DNA of 10,844 nt from Temnopleurus reevesii (taxonomy: Eukaryota; Echinodermata; Echinoidea; Temnopleuroida; Temnopleuridae). The notes under the pieces are model-generated. The model was not told where the DNA came from. It was given only the letters and a program-made list of their open reading frames with translations, and made no database searches. Shown piece after piece: positions 7,018-10,844 of this stretch. The position numbers and the translations under genes were made by a program. The first letter of the stretch is position 1, and every line of letters begins with the position of its first letter. The DNA is taken from NCBI GenBank assembly GCA_036244855.1, contig BQKZ01007256.1, positions 18,851 through 29,694 on the forward strand. The letters are read 5' to 3'.

Positions 7018-7240
7018 CTGTAACAACCGACGTCATTAGCATTTTATGGCATCCAAACAAATTTTTTTGAGGGGGGCTACTGGACTTGCGTAACAGAATT
7101 TGCATGGAACGGGAAGCCAAGTGTACACTATTGAATTGTCCAGGCCTACAGTTTGTGTGTCAAAATGGACGATGATGATGGATATGTTCCAATTTACAGG
7201 GCTTCTGTTCAGTAACTGTCTACTGTGTAGTGCAAGTCCA
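7018..7240 (+). repeat. Subrepeat Z, copy 3 (extra copy after the duplication)
   Basis: Begins CTGTAACAACCGACGTCATT directly after the second GACCCAGTCTTGAAGA segment and ends TAGTGCAAGTCCACGAC. It shows that the two segments alternate as a tandem array. It contains GGCATCCAAAC followed by a T run and six G, which matches the sequence at the very end of the window (10803 onward). Confidence 0.75.
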
Positions 7241-7360
7241 CGACAAGATGGGCATGGCATTGTGTGGATGCATTGAATACCATAACATCTGGTGGACACC
7301 ATGTGGTGAATGAAATGAACAATGTGTAGGGAGTTAAAGGGAATCTGAGGGGGTGATGTT
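7241..7360. other. Unique-looking intronic stretch
   Basis: Contains TGGTGGACACCATGTGGTG with short self-complementary parts but no gene, site or repeat I can support. Confidence 0.5.
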
Positions 7361-7510
7361 CTAAAGTTGCAATGGATCGCAAATCAACTGCAAATCAGTC
7401 GCAAATTTTAAGGCGCATTCTCATTCGCGCATTGTATTCGCTAAGACGCTTATGAAACAATGATTTTAAGTGGCGCGTTCCAATCAACTGCAACTTGCGA
7501 TCAATTAGAG
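7361..7510. mobile_element. Candidate foldback/MITE fragment with GATCGCAA motifs
   Basis: AATGGATCGCAA (7371-7382) is matched in inverse by TTGCGATCAATT (7495-7506), 11 of 12. AATCAACTGCAA occurs twice in direct orientation (7382-7393 and 7482-7493), and ATTTTAAG-GCGC-type sequence occurs twice inside. This mix of inverted ends and internal direct repeats resembles short non-autonomous DNA elements. No target duplication is clear, so the boundaries are approximate. Confidence 0.4.
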
Positions 7511-7867
7511 GGAATCATTTTACTTTTCACATTTGATTAGCAGTTTTAGACGTTGAGGAAACTTGTCCAATTCTTTACTAGATATAATTCTGTGTGAAAA
7601 AGTTGCCACAAAATGTATTCTGTATAGCAAACCCGCAAAAATGCATAGCAAATTACGATGGGATACCAGGAAAATTATTCCCTGAATTTCAACTTTTGAA
7701 TAACACCCCCTAAGCCTTACAGTGCAAGTCAGAATTCATAAAAGAAAAGTCTACCCAAAAATTATATTTCTTTAACATGAGAAGAAAAAATAGATGAACA
7801 GAAAGGTTTTGAGAAACTTGGATAACTAATACATGTAAGAGAGTTATGAATGTTTTAATATTTAGAC
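7511..7867. other. AT-rich intronic DNA, nothing recognised
   Basis: No repeat partner within the window, no open frame and no RNA gene signal were seen. Confidence 0.6.
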
Positions 7868-7879
7868 AAATTGGCAACT

Positions 7880-8129
7880 GATGACATCACAGGTGCACAA
7901 CTGACCATCTACATGTATTACATTCATATTGATCAATGTTATAAAATATTACTTTTTTTCCCCCAAATTATTATTTCCTCAAAACTTTAACCATAGGATA
8001 TCTTTATGATAGATATGTAGATCCACTTTTTGCATGTTTACATTCAGATGCAACTTTCTGTAAAAATAATGAATTTTGCACCATATTTATAATGAAAACT
8101 CTGGTTAGTTGTGCACCCATGATGTCATC
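7880..8129. mobile_element. 250-bp MITE with 27-bp terminal inverted repeats
   Basis: Left end GATGACATCACAGGTGCACA (7880-7899) continues to ACTGACC at 7906. The right end (8103-8129) reads in reverse complement GATGACATCATGGGTGCACA then ACTAACC. The two 27-bp ends agree at 24 positions. The element is flanked by a perfect 11-bp direct repeat AAATTGGCAAC at 7868-7878 and 8130-8140, separated on the left by one T. The interior is AT-rich with no open frame. An 11-bp flanking duplication is longer than the 2-9 bp usual for common cut-and-paste families, so the superfamily is open. Confidence 0.75.
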
Positions 8130-8189
8130 AAATTGGCAACATCTCTGGAAATTTCCACTGATTTGCCTATTTTTTCAACTCTTTAAAAA

Positions 8190-8292
8190 TTCATAACTTT
8201 TTTATTACTTGTCCGATTTTCTACAAACTTTTTTTGTTTTACTCACCAAATTTTTCTGCTTCTGTTAAAAAAAATTTATTTTCGGGTAGACT
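8190..8292 (+). repeat. Dispersed ~100-bp repeat, copy 2
   Basis: TTCATAACTTTTTTATTACT, then TGTCCGATTTT, ending CGGGTAGAC. This is the fullest copy of the family also seen at 4804-4905 and 8841-8946. Confidence 0.55.
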
Positions 8293-8720
8293 CTTCTTTT
8301 ACCTGCTATCATTAGAAAGGTCAGAACAATGATAATGGCTCAGTGATCCTACTGTGAGCCCATTGATCTTAGCTTTATAGTGTAATATTAAAAAAATTCT
8401 TACTTATATTGAAATGAGTTGCCAAAAATAAGAAGAAGGATAAATATCATGGTTAAAAAAAATCCCGGAGAATCCACTCAATAGTTGGGGATATTTAGCA
8501 TGTGATGGAGATCCTTGAATTGGCAATCTTCCCAGCCATCAAAGATTATCCTCTAGTTCCTCATTCCCCTTTTTTCAAGAAAATCTTCAAATTATGTTGT
8601 TTGAGTAGAAACATGGAATGTGCAGCTATACAATTATGTTATTTACTGATTTTGGATTTGATTTATTTCATTTTGTTTAACAATTGATAATTAATGCAAC
8701 AAATGTTGCCCACATTCTGA
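8293..8720. other. AT-rich intronic DNA, nothing recognised
   Basis: One 61-codon + strand frame (8502-8687) ends in a hydrophobic run, but it has no family resemblance and is expected by chance in DNA of this composition. Confidence 0.55.
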
Positions 8721-8804
8721 CAAAGTTGCCAACTGAAGGATCTCCACAGCAGAGATGTGCAGAAACTTTATCATTTCTTGCAAAGATGCCAACTCACAGA
8801 CACT
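8721..8804 (+). repeat. Short direct repeat CAAAG(T/A)TGCCAACT, 60 bp apart
   Basis: CAAAGTTGCCAACT at 8721-8734 and CAAAGATGCCAACT at 8781-8794 differ at one base, and both are followed by a CTCC within 11 bases. The GTTGCCAA core is the reverse complement of the TTGGCAAC flanking the element at 7880-8129. Confidence 0.6.
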
Positions 8805-8840
8805 CCGAGACATTAGCTTCAATGTCAGATCTTTTGAAAA

Positions 8841-8946
8841 TTCTTTAATTCATTCATGAGTTGTCCGATTTTGGCAAAAATTCTAATTTTTTAACTTAAG
8901 TCATCCTACGTATACTTCATGCACTAGAAACTCTAAGCGGGTAGAT
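8841..8946 (+). repeat. Dispersed ~100-bp repeat, copy 3 (diverged)
   Basis: GAGTTGTCCGATTTTGG near the left and GCGGGTAGATACCC at the right match the ends of copy 2; the middle has drifted. Confidence 0.4.
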
Positions 8947-9189
8947 ACCCCTTTAACAGGGTGAATGCACTTTTACCCTCCTGGGGAGAACATTAAATCT
9001 ACACAAATGTATGATGCGCTTGACCTTTCAGCAAACGTTTCTAATTTGCTTTACACCAGAATGTGAGATGATGCAATGTATGTTGTCATGTAGTGTGAAC
9101 ATGAAGGTACAGTATGGAGGCCCTGGAGTATGTACTCTCAATGACAAGCCATGAATGTTCAAGGTGCTACACAATTTGTTTACACCAGC

Positions 9190-9413
9190 CAGGTAGTCTG
9201 CAAGTACAGACCCTAGGCTTTCGGTTTGAGCATGATACGGAGTATGCAATCTTTCACTACGTGACACACTACATTGTTTTTGCCTTAAGCTAGCCACAGG
9301 CTATAGGAAAGAACAATGCTGTTTGAGATGTAGTCACACAATGCATGTACCCTGTATCATGCTCTGCGCATGCACACACTGAAAACATAGTGTCTGTGCT
9401 TGCAGACTACCTG
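9190..9413. mobile_element. Foldback element with ~90-bp inverted arms
   Basis: The outer 15 bp are perfect inverse copies (CAGGTAGTCTGCAAG at 9190-9204, CTTGCAGACTACCTG at 9399-9413). Complementarity continues inward with gaps: ACAGAC-CTA-G-TTTC, then GAGCATGATAC, to about 9280 and 9310, leaving a loop near 30 bp. The right arm has about 14 extra bases (GTGTGTGCATGCGCA region in complement). A separate direct repeat AATTTGCTTTACACCAG (9043-9059) / AATTTGTTTACACCAG (9173-9188) lies on the left side. No target duplication is obvious. It could be a MITE or a structured-RNA source; MITE is more likely. Confidence 0.65.
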
Positions 9414-9780
9414 CCGGGCAAGTGGCTTTTCAAAAATTACTTGCCTGAACACCAATTCGTATTGCCCAATCAATATCAAGCAAACTCAGAGCTCTGCACA
9501 TACAGACATGGCTTCGAATTGAGTTTAGACAAGGAATTGAATTTCGTCAAATCAATGAACTGTTACAGAAGAACTATAATAATATTTTGGTATAGATCTT
9601 GCAACTGGATAAGGCCCACTTTACTGGCAGAGTTTACTGGCAGTCAAGAATGCATAGTTCTTGAACTATGAAAAAATTGATTGCTCAATTGGGCAAGTGA
9701 CAATTCAATTTGCTTGCCTGATGGCTCAATTTTGTTGTTCTGGGCATTCGGGCAAGTTGTTTTGTAGTGCCCTGCCTTGT
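9414..9780. repeat. GGCAAGT/ACTTGCC-rich repeat stretch
   Basis: The motif GGGCAAGT or its complement recurs in both orientations: GGGCAAGTGG (9417-9426), ATTACTTGCCTGA (9437-9449), TTGGGCAAGTGA (9689-9700), TTGCTTGCCTGATG (9711-9724), CGGGCAAGTTG (9749-9759). Neighbouring pairs can fold into short hairpins. A 108-codon frame crosses part of it, but the repeat content and lack of family resemblance argue against a gene. Confidence 0.5.
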
Positions 9781-10200
9781 GAGGTAGAAACTGAGCATTT
9801 CAGTCTAATTTGTTGGACAAAAAAAAAATGAAAATTTCTTTTTGAATGAGAGACACTAATCTAAAAAAAATGCATTTTTTCATGGCCTGATGTGAGGATC
9901 GTGGAGTCCAAACGCTCAAAGGAAGAGTCTAGAGAGTTCAGAGCTTTCTTATTATGAAACATGATCATCTGCAATAGAGTAGATCCATATGGATTTACAT
10001 CGTAAATTAAAACCCTTGTAGATGAAAGACATGCGGAGAGGCTAGTCCAAAATAAGCCCCCAAAAATGTTTGAATGCCCAAGATTGACTCTTGAAAACTT
10101 GCGTCTGTCAGTCGGAAGACTTTTTTAAAAGTACATTTTTGGAACAGATTTCAATTCATGTTAGACAATAACACTTTATTGGAGTAAAAAGTCATAGCAT
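9781..10200. other. AT-rich intronic DNA, nothing recognised
   Basis: No open frame, repeat partner or RNA gene signal seen. Confidence 0.55.
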
Positions 10201-10204
10201 CAGG

Positions 10205-10325
10205 GTTCTCGCGGTCATGGAAAACCTAGAAAAGTCATGGAATTTTAAATCTGTTTTTCCAGGCCTGGAAAAGTCATGAAAAATGAAAAAAAGATCACGC
10301 TACATAATGTTAAAGTCATGGAAAT
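10205..10325 (+). repeat. GTCATGGAAAA-type dispersed repeat
   Basis: Four spaced copies of GTCATGRAAA-like sequence (starting near 10214, 10233, 10271 and 10315) with the palindromic CCAGGCCTGG (10259-10268) between the second and third. This block resembles a repeat common in genomes of marine deuterostomes; I recall the pattern but cannot assign a family name with confidence. Confidence 0.55.
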
Positions 10326-10800
10326 CAATTAATCTGCACTTATTTTGACCTTATTATGATTAAAAATTATGTATTTTGTGACTTGTTTGTTTTAAGCTAC
10401 TTATTTTTTTCCTTTCCATGCGCTGCCAAATAGTGCAGAGAAATTGTCTCCAAATCATGTTCGGTCGGCACTCTGTTTACTTTGCTTCTTATTATGTCAT
10501 AACCGTTATATGTTTGTCTCAGAGGTGTTAGAAACAGGTACTTTGCAAGCCATGCGATGTTAATGTTGTCACAGAAAATTGACAAATGTGCATGAAAACA
10601 TGTATTTTTTTTATAGAGGGTGCAGGAACCCTGTTAAACATGTCTGTAAAGGACTTTTCGGGTTTTAGTTCACATGTTTATTAATAATATTACGGAAAAT
10701 GATTTTTTATGTCATACTTTTCATGTTGGGTTTTTGTTAATTCGAGTGAAAAGCAAAAAAAAAAATCGGGATAGGCCATTTCCAGAAGATTGATCTGTTG
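10326..10800. other. AT-rich intronic DNA, nothing recognised
   Basis: A short minus-strand frame (10397-10585) has no recognisable features. No exon with EGLN homology is seen. Confidence 0.55.
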
Positions 10801-10802
10801 TG

Positions 10803-10844
10803 GGCATCCAAACTATTTTTTTTTTTTTGGGGGGGGGGGGGGGG
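10803..10844 (+). repeat. GGCATCCAAAC fragment with T13-G16 tract at window end
   Basis: GGCATCCAAAC followed by a short A/T link, thirteen T and sixteen G. It matches the GGCATCCAAAC-T(n)-G(n) part of subrepeat Z copy 3 (7049-7076), so a further Z copy may begin here and be cut by the window edge. Confidence 0.5.

Larger units (their letters stand above)
5441..7019 (+). repeat. Direct duplication, copy B (~1.58 kb)
   Basis: Repeats the order of copy A: TTTGTTGCTGCTCCAACA start, MITE (5524-5937), TTCAACATTGATAG block, 16-G tract, CAAATCAAATCAAAT stretch, a shortened version of the GATCTTTAGCTTTTTG segment (from about 6547), subrepeat Z copy 2 and the GACCCAGTCTTGAAGA segment. Copy B lacks the ATAAATCCCAAGAA insertion seen near 3941 and carries its own insertion at 6123-6175. 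Bases 6817-7019 are identical to 5237-5439. Confidence 0.85.
3450..10844 (+). other. EGLN intron 1 (5' part, not closed in the window)
   Basis: From the donor to the window end I see no sequence encoding the next expected EGLN block (GTGYVRHVDN-type, with the first iron ligands), nor any other coding exon. The intron is thus at least 7.39 kb. Its content is AT-rich, repeat-derived DNA. The stretch 3456-3889 shows nothing recognisable beyond A/T-rich sequence. If another gene lies inside the intron, it is not visible as an open frame. Confidence 0.75.

Noticed and set aside
5126..7302. Three related minus-strand frames (LALHSRHLLNRSP-type peptides)
   Set aside because: They lie in the three copies of subrepeat Z and are alike only because the DNA is duplicated. 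The third copy departs at its N-terminal and C-terminal parts, and no protein family is recognisable.
8502..8687. 61-codon frame with a hydrophobic tail
   Set aside because: AT-rich background gives Leu/Ile/Phe-rich peptides by chance; no homology, no context.
9028..9671. Two frames sharing SVLADYLAG/SVLADYLPG
   Set aside because: The shared peptide comes from the inverted arms of the foldback element at 9190-9413 read on opposite strands, not from a gene family.
3450..10844. Second EGLN exon (GTGYVRHVDN region) or tRNA genes in the intron
   Set aside because: I looked for the expected EGLN motif and for tRNA B-box sequences (GGTTCGANNCC) by eye and found none. A profile search would be more sensitive.
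1..10844. CRISPR array, bacterial operon or mobile-island system
   Set aside because: The window has a spliced animal gene, no prokaryotic gene density, and the only regular array has no unique spacers between units.

Overview
The window looks like nuclear DNA of an invertebrate deuterostome, most likely an echinoderm such as a sea urchin. The grounds are one intron-split metazoan gene, AT-rich non-coding DNA packed with short inverted-repeat elements, long poly-G runs, and a draft-assembly N at 5440. The species assignment is inference; amphioxus, hemichordate or mollusc cannot be excluded from sequence alone.

The only protein gene I can support is the 5' part of a HIF prolyl-4-hydroxylase (EGLN/PHD family, closest in layout to vertebrate EGLN1/PHD2). 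It is on the + strand. A single large first coding exon (2340-3449) encodes an N-terminal MYND zinc finger, a long Ser-rich linker and the first part of the 2-oxoglutarate dioxygenase domain. It stops at a clean splice donor after ...NGRTK, the same place and phase as the first intron of human EGLN1. The iron- and 2-oxoglutarate-binding residues lie in later exons that are not in this window.

Layout: 117-808 is a 16-bp minisatellite in two arms of opposite orientation around a short spacer, with a shared boundary motif. 809-1679 is intergenic DNA without a recognisable gene. 1680-1850 holds a dense cluster of palindromes and a repeated 16-mer, a candidate cis-regulatory module. 2041-2339 is a CpG-rich proximal promoter/5' leader with two ACGTG hypoxia-response cores, one in the full TACGTGCG context, and two short upstream ORFs. 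2340-3449 is the EGLN exon. 3450 to the window end is intron 1, over 7.3 kb and not closed.

The intron holds a ~1.55 kb direct duplication (3890-5439 and 5441-7019), each copy carrying a ~400-bp MITE with TACTGTA-type ends and a poly-G run. A third partial copy of its distal part follows at 7018-7240. The copies are roughly 90% alike by eye, but the last 203 bases before the N at 5440 are identical to the matching stretch of the second copy, which points to an assembly join or recent conversion. Further along are a 250-bp element with 27-bp inverted ends and an 11-bp flanking direct repeat (7880-8129), a foldback element (9190-9413), and several short dispersed repeats.

Biologically, the expected theme is oxygen sensing: EGLN hydroxylates HIF-alpha, and HIF-type sites just upstream of the start would give the feedback known for vertebrate EGLN1/EGLN3. 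I found no new multi-gene system. The features most worth checking are the two-armed minisatellite, the palindrome cluster, the altered MYND cysteine spacing and the N-marked duplication.
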